Of a stretch of 64,000 bases of DNA, positions 47,678-55,720 are shown in pieces; position 1 is the stretch's first letter; each line of letters begins with the position of its first letter. Both the position numbers and the translations under genes were made by a program. Origin of the DNA: Bradyrhizobium manausense (GTDB lineage: Bacteria > Pseudomonadota > Alphaproteobacteria > Rhizobiales > Xanthobacteraceae); assembly GCF_018131105.1 (NCBI RefSeq), contig NZ_JAFCJI010000003.1, positions 1 to 64,000 on the forward strand. The letters are read 5' to 3'. The notes below the pieces were generated by a model that worked only from the letters and a program-made list of their open reading frames with translations, ran no database searches and was not told where the DNA came from.

Positions 47678-48256
47678 ATGGCGAAGAACAGCGCAAAGGA
47701 CATCGAGGTCAAGGCTTTCGCCACGCATCACGTGATCACGCAGCCCAATCCGCTGCGTAAGGTGCTGCGCCGTGTCGAAGACAAGGACATGGACGATCCG
47801 ATCGGCCGCGCCGAGCAGGCGCTTGCCGGTCTGTCCGGCGAGTTCAAAAGCTGGATGGCGACCGAGGTCAACCGCCTGTCGTCTGCCTATGTCGCCATCC
47901 GCAACGACGGCTTCACCAAGGCGCGGCGCGACGAGCTTTTTCACGCGGCGCACGACATCAAGGGCGATGCCGCCACGTTCGGCTTTCCGGCCGCGGCGGG
48001 GGTTGCCGAGAGCCTGTGCCGCGTCATCGAGCACGCGCCGGATCTCGAGAAGGTGCCGGCCGAGCTGTTCATGCACCACATCAACGCCATCCTCGCCATC
48101 GTGCAGGAGAACACCAAGCTCGACAGCATCAGCGTCTCCGCCGAGCTCAGCCGCCGCCTGCGCAAGGTCGCCGACGACTACCTCGCCGACGTCAACCGCG
48201 ACCGCCCCGAGCATCTCGAGGTGATCCTGGCACCGAGCATCGTGCCGGCGGAGTAG
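47678..48256 (+). CDS. Hpt-domain phosphotransfer protein
   Basis: 192 residues. The central four-helix region contains LFHAAHDIKGDAATFGFPAAAGVAESLCRVIE, where AHDIKG is the histidine phosphotransfer motif (phospho-His about residue 91). The N-terminal 55 residues (DIEVKAFATHHVITQPNPLRKVLRR) and C-terminal helix are family-specific. It can relay phosphate between a remote sensor kinase and the receiver encoded immediately upstream; no histidine kinase is present locally. Confidence 0.85.
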   Translation: MAKNSAKDIEVKAFATHHVITQPNPLRKVLRRVEDKDMDDPIGRAEQALAGLSGEFKSWMATEVNRLSSAYVAIRNDGFTKARRDELFHAAHDIKGDAATFGFPAAAGVAESLCRVIEHAPDLEKVPAELFMHHINAILAIVQENTKLDSISVSAELSRRLRKVADDYLADVNRDRPEHLEVILAPSIVPAE

Positions 48257-48274
48257 CTCTCCGCTCTTTCTTTT

Positions 48275-48356
48275 CGTCATTGCGAGCGCAGCAAAGCAAT
48301 CCGGAAACCCCTCCGCGGGGGACAGACTGGATTGCTTCGCTGCGCTCGCAATGACG
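48275..48356. repeat. Long inverted repeat, dispersed intergenic element
   Basis: CGTCATTGCGAGCGCAGC at the left is mirrored by GCTGCGCTCGCAATGACG at the right, and AAAGCAATCC by GGATTGCTTC, with one internal base difference, enclosing a GC-rich centre. CGTCATTGCGAGCGCAGCGAAGCAATCC-type palindromes are widespread intergenic repeats in Bradyrhizobium and other proteobacteria. Between convergent genes here, it may also serve as a terminator. Confidence 0.85.
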
Positions 48357-48378
48357 GAGTTTGTGGGACGAGTTCGGA

Positions 48379-49554
48379 CTAAGCTGCAATCAGATCGTCG
48401 TACATCGGATCGATCGTATCTTCCTCGACCAACTCTTCACAGAACAGCCTCGCCTCTTCGCGCGCGGATTCGGTGGCGAAGCGGCGCAGCAGGACCATCA
48501 GCGGCTCGGTGGCACCGCGATCGGTCTCGCAATGGGTGAGCACGCGCTCGACCATGCGCCGGCGCAGCCGGGCTGCGGTGTCGTCGGTGTCGACAAAGCC
48601 CTGCTCGTGGCAGGCATCGAGCGCGACCTGGAACGCGGCGAAGGTGGCCTCCGGCAGCCCGGCGCGACGGAGTACCGCGTGCAGGCTGTTGCCGCCGCGG
48701 TCATGCAACAGCGCAGAGACACGCGCCAGCGGCAGGTCGGCGAGTTCAGCGAGCGCGGCATCAAACAAATCGAGATTGCTCGACAGCAGCGCCCGCAGGA
48801 TCAGGCCTGCGGTGAGCTGGCCGGTCACACGCAGATGCTTCACCAGGCCCTGCATGTCATCGCCGCGCGAGCGTGCAGCGATGTTCATCGTGGAGCGATC
48901 ACGTGCCTCGGTGGTCATCCGCTCGGCGCGATCGGCGCTCAGCCAGTTCCGCGCCACGACGAATTGCGCCAAGGTCTCGGAGAGCTTTGCGACCAGCGCG
49001 GCGCGCGTGGCGGCGGGGATGTCGTCCAGCACCAGCATCGCCTCGCGGATCGCCGCGAGATGGCCGTGACGCTCGACGATGCGAGTCCAGGAGAAGGGCG
49101 CCAGCTCGGCGTGCGGATTTTCGATCAATTCGAGGGCCGCGGCCGCGCAGCCCACTTCAGCGATGGCGGCGCAGACCGAGACCGGCAGCGCGATGCGGCG
49201 GGCGACCGCGCATTGCACCTCGTCATTGCCGGTCGCGACGATGTCGACGAGATCGGCGTCGATCAGCAGCGGCGAATGTTCGAGCACGGGAAGCGCCACG
49301 GTCGGCTGGTCCGCCGACAGCGCCCGCACGATCGACGCCGGCGCATCCGTGCTGCGCGCGAACGCCTCGGCCATCGCCTGCCGCACCAGCGGCGACGGAT
49401 CGTCGAGCAGCATCAGCAGCGCGCCTTCAGCGGCGACGCGGTCGTCATGGGAGAGATCTGAGATCAGCCAGGCCCGGGCCAACGCCCGTGTTGCCTCCGC
49501 CCGCTCACCGGCGGGCGCGGTCCTGATCCAATTGATGAACTGCCGAACAATCAT
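48379..49554 (-). CDS. DUF2336 domain-containing protein
   Basis: 391 residues, all-helical with HEAT-like repeats: LIDADLVDIVATGNDEVQCAVARRIALPVSVCAAIAE, LIENPHAELAPFSWTRIVERHG, the conserved DUF2336 pattern of alphaproteobacteria. Function unknown; members often occur near two-component or flagellar genes, as here next to a receiver/Hpt pair. Convergent with it across the repeat 48275-48356. Confidence 0.85.
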   Translation of the reverse strand: MIVRQFINWIRTAPAGERAEATRALARAWLISDLSHDDRVAAEGALLMLLDDPSPLVRQAMAEAFARSTDAPASIVRALSADQPTVALPVLEHSPLLIDADLVDIVATGNDEVQCAVARRIALPVSVCAAIAEVGCAAAALELIENPHAELAPFSWTRIVERHGHLAAIREAMLVLDDIPAATRAALVAKLSETLAQFVVARNWLSADRAERMTTEARDRSTMNIAARSRGDDMQGLVKHLRVTGQLTAGLILRALLSSNLDLFDAALAELADLPLARVSALLHDRGGNSLHAVLRRAGLPEATFAAFQVALDACHEQGFVDTDDTAARLRRRMVERVLTHCETDRGATEPLMVLLRRFATESAREEARLFCEELVEEDTIDPMYDDLIAA

Positions 49555-49713
49555 GGTGCTTCCGGCTTACGCAACGAAAAAACGAAACGGTGACGGCTTG
49601 TCACCTGCAACACAAAATAAACCACGACGCTTAACAAAGCGTTCACCATAACTGGCTGGTTTTATTGATGATTTGTTAAGGGCTGGAAGTCGCCCAATGG
49701 GCGCCGCCGCGCG

Positions 49714-50730
49714 CTAGCTCGAGAATGTGCCGCTGCGATCACTGAAGAGATCGAGCGGCTGCGGCGGCCGTACATCAGGCGTCGTCGATGCAGACGAGGT
49801 GAGCGAGGCGTTGTTGCCCCACAATTTCTGCACCGTCGTCGAGACCGGCTGCGTCGTATCGCCGGGTTGATAAATTGAACGAAACGCAGGTGCAGGCGGC
49901 GTGTTGTCGGCCACCGTCGTCGACGACGTCGCACTCACCGGCGTCACACCACGTGCATCGGGGAAGGTCTGCAGATAGGCGGCGCCATTGACCATCGGCA
50001 CGGTCGGCTGCACGCCGTTGGCTGCGGCAACCTGCGTGGTCGACGGTGCGTCGCCGTACATCGCCATCGCGCTGCGCGTCGATTTTGCGTTGGAGGCGCT
50101 GGCGTAGCGCGCGTTCAGCACCGAATAGACTTCGGAGACGCTGCGCGCACGGCCGTCCTTGGCGTAGAAGATCGAGCGGTTGGCGGATGCCGCGTTGGGA
50201 AACAGCCGCGCGCCGACCGCTTGCGGATTGTCCTCGGCATTGGCGATCAGTTTCGCGGCGCCGCCGACGCCCATGAAATGGGCCATATAGAGTTCGCTGT
50301 CGGACGGCCGGCGGCCGAGCAGCCCGGTGAGCTTGAAACTATTCGACTGCGTCAGCGCCGCCGCCATGCTGGATGCGGCTTCCGGATCATCGCGCAGCTT
50401 CATGATCGAGCGCTTCATGAAGGGATCGTCGACGGTGTAACTGCCCGATGACGTCCTGGTGATGGCGTCGGAATAGCTGCCATAGCCGAGCTGGGTGCCC
50501 GCTTCCTTCACCGTGCCGAGCCAGGTCTGGTCGATGAACTGATACAGGCCGTGCGCGGACGAGGTGGTGGCCCCGGCCGAAGGATCGAAATCCGATTCCA
50601 TCTTGGCGGTGGTCAGCATGTATTCGAAGCTGACGCCGGTCTGGTTCGAGGCCTGCTTGATCGCGCCCGCAACGCGCCGCGCACCGTCCGTTGCGGCCGT
50701 CTGCGAGGCACTGGAATTGTCGACCGACAT
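49714..50730 (-). CDS. Lytic transglycosylase-like (SLT/lysozyme-fold) protein
   Basis: 338 residues from the ATG at 50730. Residues about 15-130 have the lysozyme-fold core: SFEYMLTTAKMESDFDPSAGATTSSAHGLYQFIDQTWLGTVKEAG, with the catalytic glutamate near 45. LGRRPSDSELYMAHFMGVGGAAKLIANAEDNP follows. The C-terminal 150 residues are low complexity (Ser/Thr/Pro-rich). A start at 50805 gives an Arg-rich extension that looks spurious. There is no clear signal peptide. It may cut peptidoglycan for flagella or secretion assembly; this is inferred from the family. Confidence 0.85.
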   Translation of the reverse strand: MSVDNSSASQTAATDGARRVAGAIKQASNQTGVSFEYMLTTAKMESDFDPSAGATTSSAHGLYQFIDQTWLGTVKEAGTQLGYGSYSDAITRTSSGSYTVDDPFMKRSIMKLRDDPEAASSMAAALTQSNSFKLTGLLGRRPSDSELYMAHFMGVGGAAKLIANAEDNPQAVGARLFPNAASANRSIFYAKDGRARSVSEVYSVLNARYASASNAKSTRSAMAMYGDAPSTTQVAAANGVQPTVPMVNGAAYLQTFPDARGVTPVSATSSTTVADNTPPAPAFRSIYQPGDTTQPVSTTVQKLWGNNASLTSSASTTPDVRPPQPLDLFSDRSGTFSS

Positions 50731-50869
50731 GATGGCGTGACGGGCCCGCGCGACGTGTGAGTGGCGCCGGCAATTCGGGCGCCTGATCGTCCCACCGTGG
50801 GACATTTATGGTTAATGCGGGGTTAATCTGGCAGCCCCCGTCATCGCGGGGCGCTCCGCGGATGCGAGG

Positions 50870-51292
50870 CTATTTCTTGTAAACCGCGTCCGGATCGAAA
50901 AGCCTGTCTGCGTCGACAAACACCAGCTTCGCACCCCCGCCCTCGGCTTCGACCTTGCGGTAGAAGCAGGACCGGCGGCCGGTGTGGCAGGCGGCACCGA
51001 TCTGCTCGACGCGAATCCAGATTGCGTCCTGATCGCAATCGGTGCGGATTTCCATCACGCGCTGGGTCTGACCTGAGGTCTCACCTTTTCGCCACAAGGC
51101 GTTGCGCGAGCGGCTGAAGTACCAGACTTCGCCGGTCGCAATGGTTTTGCGGAGCGCCTCGTCGTTCATGTGCGCGACCATCAGCACGTCGCCGGTGGCG
51201 ACGTCGGTCGCCACGCAGGTCACGAGGCCGGCGGCATCGAACTTCGGGACGAAGGCGAGACCTTCCTCGGTCTCATGAGAGTGAGCGGACAC
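50870..51292 (-). CDS. hisI: Phosphoribosyl-AMP cyclohydrolase
   Basis: 140 residues. Histidine biosynthesis step 3 (PR-AMP ring opening). Motifs: GLVTCVATDVATGDVLMVAHMNDEALRKTIATGEVWYFSRSRNALWRKGETSGQTQRVMEI and DCDQDAIWIRVEQIGAACHTGRRSCFYR, which supply the Zn/Mg-binding cysteines and aspartates. It is the stand-alone HisI form, without HisE. Same direction as folE, 29 bases after folE's stop; no other his gene is nearby. Confidence 0.95.
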   Translation of the reverse strand: MSAHSHETEEGLAFVPKFDAAGLVTCVATDVATGDVLMVAHMNDEALRKTIATGEVWYFSRSRNALWRKGETSGQTQRVMEIRTDCDQDAIWIRVEQIGAACHTGRRSCFYRKVEAEGGGAKLVFVDADRLFDPDAVYKK

Positions 51293-51321
51293 GGGCGTCC
51301 TCGCTTAGAGTGTTCGCGAGG

Positions 51322-52014
51322 TCAGCGCGGCATGCCTCGCACCATGGACAGGAAACGGGCCTGCTCCGCCGGATTGTCGCGGAACATGCCGGTGTAGCGG
51401 CTGGTGAAGGTGGAGGCGCCATGCTTGGCGACACCGCGCACCGACATGCAGGTATGCTCGGCCTCGATCAGGATGGCAACGCCGCGCGGCTTCAGGATCT
51501 CGTCGATCGCCGCTGCGATCTGCGCCGTCAGATGCTCCTGGGTCTGGAGTCGGCGGGCGAAGATGTCGGTCAAACGTGCAAGCTTGGACAGGCCGACGAC
51601 GCGTTCCACCGGCGTATAGGCGATGTGCGCCTTGCCGTAGAACGGCATCATGTGATGCTCGCATTGCGAGGTGAACTCGATGTCGCGCACCAGCACGAAG
51701 TCGTCGTAGCCGGCGGTCTCGCCAAAGGTGCGGTCGAGCACCTCGGCCGGACACTGGTGATAGCCCTGATAGAGTTCGTCGAAGGCCTCGACCACGCGGC
51801 GCGGCGTGTCGAGCAGACCCTCGCGGCCCGTGTTCTCGCCGATATAGGCGAGCAGCGTCTTCACCGCAGCTTCCGCCTCGGCGCGTGCCGGACGCGGCTG
51901 GTCGGCGCGAACGGCGGCCGCGAGGAATTCGGCAGGATCCAACTCAGCCGGGCGGCTCTCGGGCTGCCGGTCGGAAGGCTTGCTCGGGCGGATGGATTTG
52001 ATCGTTGCGTCCAT
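51322..52014 (-). CDS. folE: GTP cyclohydrolase I
   Basis: 230 residues from the ATG at 52014, which has GGAGTAGAC upstream. GTP cyclohydrolase I starts folate/pterin synthesis. Family features: LLDTPRRVVEAFDELYQGY, DIEFTSQCEHHMMPFYGKAHIAY (Zn cysteine and histidines), VVGLSKLARLTDIFARRLQTQEHLTAQIA and HTCMSVRGVAKHGAST. About 40 N-terminal residues are variable. Divergent from the Fe-S scaffold gene. Confidence 0.95.
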   Translation of the reverse strand: MDATIKSIRPSKPSDRQPESRPAELDPAEFLAAAVRADQPRPARAEAEAAVKTLLAYIGENTGREGLLDTPRRVVEAFDELYQGYHQCPAEVLDRTFGETAGYDDFVLVRDIEFTSQCEHHMMPFYGKAHIAYTPVERVVGLSKLARLTDIFARRLQTQEHLTAQIAAAIDEILKPRGVAILIEAEHTCMSVRGVAKHGASTFTSRYTGMFRDNPAEQARFLSMVRGMPR

Positions 52015-52255
52015 GTCTACTCCGTTCGACGGCCCTGCGGCCGGAGTGTCACCGGCAGACGGGGCGGACAAGCCGCCGGACGCCTGAAGAGAACAGTTTT
52101 GACGGAAAAAGGCCACTCCAAGCACATCGGCCGCGCAGATCTGGACCACCGCCGACGCACTGCCGGACTGTTTTTCCGCCAGTTCCGACCCTATATAGGA
52201 CCCTGGAGAGCGCCCGCCAAGGCCGATCCGGGACGGAAGTGTTGGACTCCATCAC

Positions 52256-52714
52256 ATGCTGAACGACATCTATAACAAGCGGATCATCGAGCTGGCCGGG
52301 AATATTCCGCGCCTCGGGCGGTTGTCGGACCCCGACGCCAGCGCCACCGCCCACTCCAAGTTGTGCGGCTCGACCGTGAAGATCGACCTCAAGATGGAGG
52401 GCGACACCGTCACCGACTTCGCGCATGACGTGAAGGCCTGCGCGCTCGGACAGGCCTCTTCATCCATCATGGCAAGTCATGTGGTCGGCGCGACTGCGAG
52501 CGAACTCCGTGAGTTACGCGAAACCGTTCGCAAGATGCTCAAGGAGAATGGCGCTCCTCCTGAAGGCAAATGGGAAGAGATCAAATTCCTCGAGCCGGTT
52601 CGCGACTACAAGGCGCGTCACGCCTCGACCTTGCTGACCTTCGATGCCGTGGTCGATGCGATCGGGCAGATCGAGGCCAAGGCGGCGAAGCAGCCGGCCA
52701 CCGTGCAGGGCTGA
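52256..52714 (+). CDS. Fe-S cluster assembly scaffold (IscU/NifU-N-like)
   Basis: 152 residues of the NifU N-terminal/SufU-like fold: MLNDIYNKRIIELAGNIPRL, HSKLCGSTVKIDLKMEGDTVTDFAHDVKACALGQASSSIMASHV, later LEPVRDYKARHASTLLTFDAV. Two cysteines are visible in the equivalent cluster-binding positions (LCGS and KACALG), and the third found in classical IscU is not obvious, so it could be a SufU-type sulfur acceptor or a divergent scaffold. Divergent from folE with a 241-base gap. Confidence 0.8.
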   Translation: MLNDIYNKRIIELAGNIPRLGRLSDPDASATAHSKLCGSTVKIDLKMEGDTVTDFAHDVKACALGQASSSIMASHVVGATASELRELRETVRKMLKENGAPPEGKWEEIKFLEPVRDYKARHASTLLTFDAVVDAIGQIEAKAAKQPATVQG

Positions 52715-52730
52715 GCCCCGACTGAAGCTC

Positions 52731-53630
52731 TTACTTCTGCGGCGCAGTACCCGGCGTCGCCACGCCGCCGGTCGGAACCAGGGCTTCCGCCGTCTTGGTC
52801 GATTTGGCAGGCTGCAGCTCCGGCTCCTCGCCGAATCTTGCCTGCGTCTTTGGCGCGAGCTCCGCCACGGCGGGCGCCGTGACATTCACATGCGGCAGCA
52901 CGTCGGCGACGAGGTCTGTCGTCACAAGATTGGTCAGCTTCAGCTCGGCAGTGTCGAGTTCGTGCAGATCCTCCCAGGGCGGCACGCTGAGCGCGAGCGA
53001 TAGCAGGTCTCCTGCCCCACCCATGTCGAAGGTGTATTTGGCGAGCCGGCCGATATCGCGTTCCACGATCATCAAATCCTGTGCGCTGTAGCTCGCCGCC
53101 TTGGCGTCGTCGGCACGGTCGCCCATCCAGATCTGGTGGACGCGAACATGGGCGGCTTCCGGCACGTAGCGCTTCTTGCCGGCAAGCAGCAGAAACACGC
53201 ACATGGATTCGCAATAGGCTTCCGAGGCGACCGCAGGACGGGCACCCTTCCCGCCGCCCTGCTGCGTGATGCCGACGGTGGTGAGAAGACCGAGATTGCG
53301 GAAGCGCCGGCCGAGCGTGATCGCATCGTTGACGGAACCGCCGCTGGAATCGAGCACAACGGTCGCGCCGCCGAGTTGGCGACCGCGAGCGAAGTCGTCA
53401 AAGTCCTTCGGTGTATCGGCAGTGATGATACCGACCGCGCTGACCCAGCCGCGGCAATTGGGCTCGCAGGCAACCCAGCCAAATTTCATCGGCAGCTTGC
53501 GCTCTTCAAGCGAGGCCCCGGCGTTAGCCGGCGAGCCAAAGGTCGCGATGGCGCCCGCCAATACGACGCCACAAACTGCGGTTCCCATCAGCAGCCAGCC
53601 GCGACGGTTGAGCGACTTCAGAATTCTCAA
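52731..53630 (-). CDS. Exported ClpP/SppA-like fold protein
   Basis: 299 residues from a TTG at 53630 (GAAGGAACCAG upstream); a TTG at 53687 would add 19. A signal peptide (LNRRGWLLMGTAVCGVVLAGAIATFGSPANA) precedes a periplasmic domain with GGATVVLDSSGGSVNDAITLGRRFRNLGLLTTVGI and AYCESMCVFLLLAGKKRYVPEAAHVRVHQIW. The SGGSV and CESMC...AG pattern is the ClpP/crotonase-like serine-protease fold of COG3904 proteins. Whether it is an active protease is unknown. The C-terminal 70 residues are disordered (PVTGG/PAKS-rich). Confidence 0.75.
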   Translation of the reverse strand: MRILKSLNRRGWLLMGTAVCGVVLAGAIATFGSPANAGASLEERKLPMKFGWVACEPNCRGWVSAVGIITADTPKDFDDFARGRQLGGATVVLDSSGGSVNDAITLGRRFRNLGLLTTVGITQQGGGKGARPAVASEAYCESMCVFLLLAGKKRYVPEAAHVRVHQIWMGDRADDAKAASYSAQDLMIVERDIGRLAKYTFDMGGAGDLLSLALSVPPWEDLHELDTAELKLTNLVTTDLVADVLPHVNVTAPAVAELAPKTQARFGEEPELQPAKSTKTAEALVPTGGVATPGTAPQK

Positions 53631-53859
53631 ACTGGTTCCTTCCCCAAGCCCCAAAGCAATCAGGCAAGCCCCGTTTCGACGTGCCAATGAGTCTACACAT
53701 GGACGTCACAAAAATGGTATCCGGGGGAATACAGATCGTCCATAGGTACTTGCTGCAGTGCTCCCTGAAAGCAGGCAAAATATGGCGCGCCTGCAACAGC
53801 TTGCTGTTCCCCATGTTGGAACTGGACATCGGTGCGCACCGAATATCGGCACAGGGCAC

Positions 53860-54198
53860 ATGAAGCACACAACCTGCGAGCGCTGTTCCGTCCCTGCCAC
53901 TGAAGCGCTGCGGCTGCCTCGCAGATTCGGCCGCGCGCTGATCTGGCTTTACCGGCATACCCTGTCGCCCCTGGTCGGATACAACTGCCGCCATCTGCCC
54001 ACCTGCTCCGTGTACGGCGACGAGGCGATCGAGCGGTTCGGACTCTGGGCCGGCGGCTGGATGACTCTCGCGCGCCTGTTGCGATGCAACCCCTTTGGCA
54101 CATCAGGCATCGACAACGTGCCTCTCACCGCGCCGCCGGCTGCGCGCTGGTACCTGCCTTGGCGCTACGCACGCTGGCGAGGCGTGAATGCGTCGTAG
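53860..54198 (+). CDS. yidD: Membrane protein insertion efficiency factor YidD
   Basis: 112 residues. LPRRFGRALIWLYRHTLSPLVGYNCRHLPTCSVYGDEAIERFGLWAGGWMTLARLLRCNPFG matches the YidD core, including the CRHLPTCSxYGxEAI signature and RLLRCNPFG. It assists YidC in membrane protein insertion at the inner membrane. The ATG at 53860 has CAGGGCA upstream. It is not adjacent to rpmH/rnpA/yidC here. Confidence 0.93.
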   Translation: MKHTTCERCSVPATEALRLPRRFGRALIWLYRHTLSPLVGYNCRHLPTCSVYGDEAIERFGLWAGGWMTLARLLRCNPFGTSGIDNVPLTAPPAARWYLPWRYARWRGVNAS

Positions 54199-54290
54199 GG
54201 ATGCTGCGGTGCTTTGCGCATCACTGCCCTGAGCGGAACCGGAAACTCTGGCCTTGCGTTGCTGTATTGCTCCCACGGGAGGAGACAACA

Positions 54291-54503
54291 ATGCGCTGGA
54301 AAATCAGCCATCATTTTCACTTCAGGCCTGGTTCACATCTGAGCTTCAATCCCAGGGATCACGATCCCCGCACCATCGACATGCTCGCGATCGTCGCGCT
54401 GCTCGTGCTTGTCGTTGGGTCCGGCTGGTATCTGGCGACAAGTCTTGCAACACCGCCAAGTACGACAGCGTTCATCGTGCCGAGCCAGAGCGTGCACTGG
54501 TAG
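54291..54503 (+). CDS. Small single-pass membrane protein
   Basis: 70 residues from the ATG at 54291 (GGGAGGAGA upstream): basic, aromatic N-terminus (MRWKISHHFHFRPGSHLSF), then a transmembrane helix (IDMLAIVALLVLVVGSGWYLAT). Unknown family. Convergent with 54504-55718; the genes abut. Confidence 0.65.
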   Translation: MRWKISHHFHFRPGSHLSFNPRDHDPRTIDMLAIVALLVLVVGSGWYLATSLATPPSTTAFIVPSQSVHW

Positions 54504-55718
54504 TCAGCGAAACCAGAAAAAGCGTCCCGGTGGCGGCGGAATGGGCTCGGGCGGACGCGGTCGCTTTGGTCGCGGTGGTTTCGGCGGTGGCTCGGCGGAC
54601 GAGGTGGTCTCAGCAGCCGGCGCAGCTTCATTGCCCGCAACTTTCACCGACAACAGCAAATTCGACTCATGCATGCGCCAGCGATAGCCGACGCCGAAAT
54701 CGATCGGCTGGGCGCGCGCAAACAGTTCTGCGTAGCGCTCCTGGTAGCGGCCGGGGAATTCGTTGATCGGGCCGAGATAGCGGCCGAACGGGAAGAAGCG
54801 CCACTGCCGCGAATTGTAATTGCCGAGTGGAATGCCGGAATCGTCCTGAATAATGGTCGCGCTGTTGGCGAGCAGCCAGTCGCGGGCGACGGTGAAGTTG
54901 CCCCCGTGCAAGAGATACGACGCGCTCTTGAGCAGGCTGTTGCCTGGCCCCTGCGTCTCGCAGAATTTCAGGAAACCGGCGGCGCGCGCGCCCGAGTTGG
55001 AAAGATCGGTCGAGAAATAATACAGCGTACGCGCCTCGCCATCGGGGCCTGCGAAGGTGATACGGACGCCGCGCGTAGCGTTCGGCCCGGGATTGTCGTT
55101 GCCGGCGTGCATCCCCCCCTTGGCATCAAGCGCGACCATCTCGACGTTGCGGATGGTTTTGCCCGAGCGTGCGAGGAAAACGTAGAGGATCGGCAAGGTG
55201 CCATTGACCTGATTGGCATGCAGGTCGACCTTCATCTGCTTGGTAATGAAGAAAGAGAAACTCAGGATCGAGCCCAGCGAACGCTCGACATTGTAGAGCG
55301 CGGCATCGACTGATCCGCGCGACAGTTTGGTCAGATCAGGCACTGCGCCGACCGGCTCCAGCGCGCCGAGCACGTAGGTGCCGGCCTTGGAGTAGAAGGC
55401 ATTGGCGTAAAGGAAATCGGGGCCACTGAAAAAATAGAACATGGTCGGCCGCGGCGCAGCAAGATTGACGTCGGACCAGCTCCGGATCTTCGATATCTGC
55501 CGTTGCTCGAGCTGGGCGAAAGCGCCGTCGAAGAATTTGGCGTGATGCTGCCAGGACGGGTTCCTGGTGAGCGCGACAAGTGGCGAGTCCGCCGAGGGCT
55601 GCATGCCCGCAAGGAAGCGCGCGGTGTCGTCGAAGGTGACTTCGGCCGCATGCGCGGACGAGATGGCCGCAGCCATCAGGGCAAGTGCGACGGCCGCAAG
55701 TCTCATGGGTCGAAACAT
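54504..55718 (-). CDS. Exported protein of about 404 residues, unknown function
   Basis: 404 residues from the ATG at 55718. A signal peptide (MFRPMRLAAVALALMAAAISSAHA) precedes a long mature part with SPLVALTRNPSWQHHAKFFDGAFAQLEQRQI, MFYFFSGPDFLYANAFYSKAGTYVLGALEPVG, ILYVFLARSGKTIRNVEMVALDAKGGMH, GDGEARTLYYFSTDLSN and SASYLLHGGNFTVARDWLLANS. The C-terminus is proline-rich and basic (PPKPPRPKRPRPPEPIPPPPGRFFWFR). I do not recognise the family. It directly follows the permease gene (2-base gap) in an operon, so it may be a periplasmic partner of transport. Confidence 0.72.
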   Translation of the reverse strand: MFRPMRLAAVALALMAAAISSAHAAEVTFDDTARFLAGMQPSADSPLVALTRNPSWQHHAKFFDGAFAQLEQRQISKIRSWSDVNLAAPRPTMFYFFSGPDFLYANAFYSKAGTYVLGALEPVGAVPDLTKLSRGSVDAALYNVERSLGSILSFSFFITKQMKVDLHANQVNGTLPILYVFLARSGKTIRNVEMVALDAKGGMHAGNDNPGPNATRGVRITFAGPDGEARTLYYFSTDLSNSGARAAGFLKFCETQGPGNSLLKSASYLLHGGNFTVARDWLLANSATIIQDDSGIPLGNYNSRQWRFFPFGRYLGPINEFPGRYQERYAELFARAQPIDFGVGYRWRMHESNLLLSVKVAGNEAAPAAETTSSAEPPPKPPRPKRPRPPEPIPPPPGRFFWFR

Positions 55719-55720
55719 GT

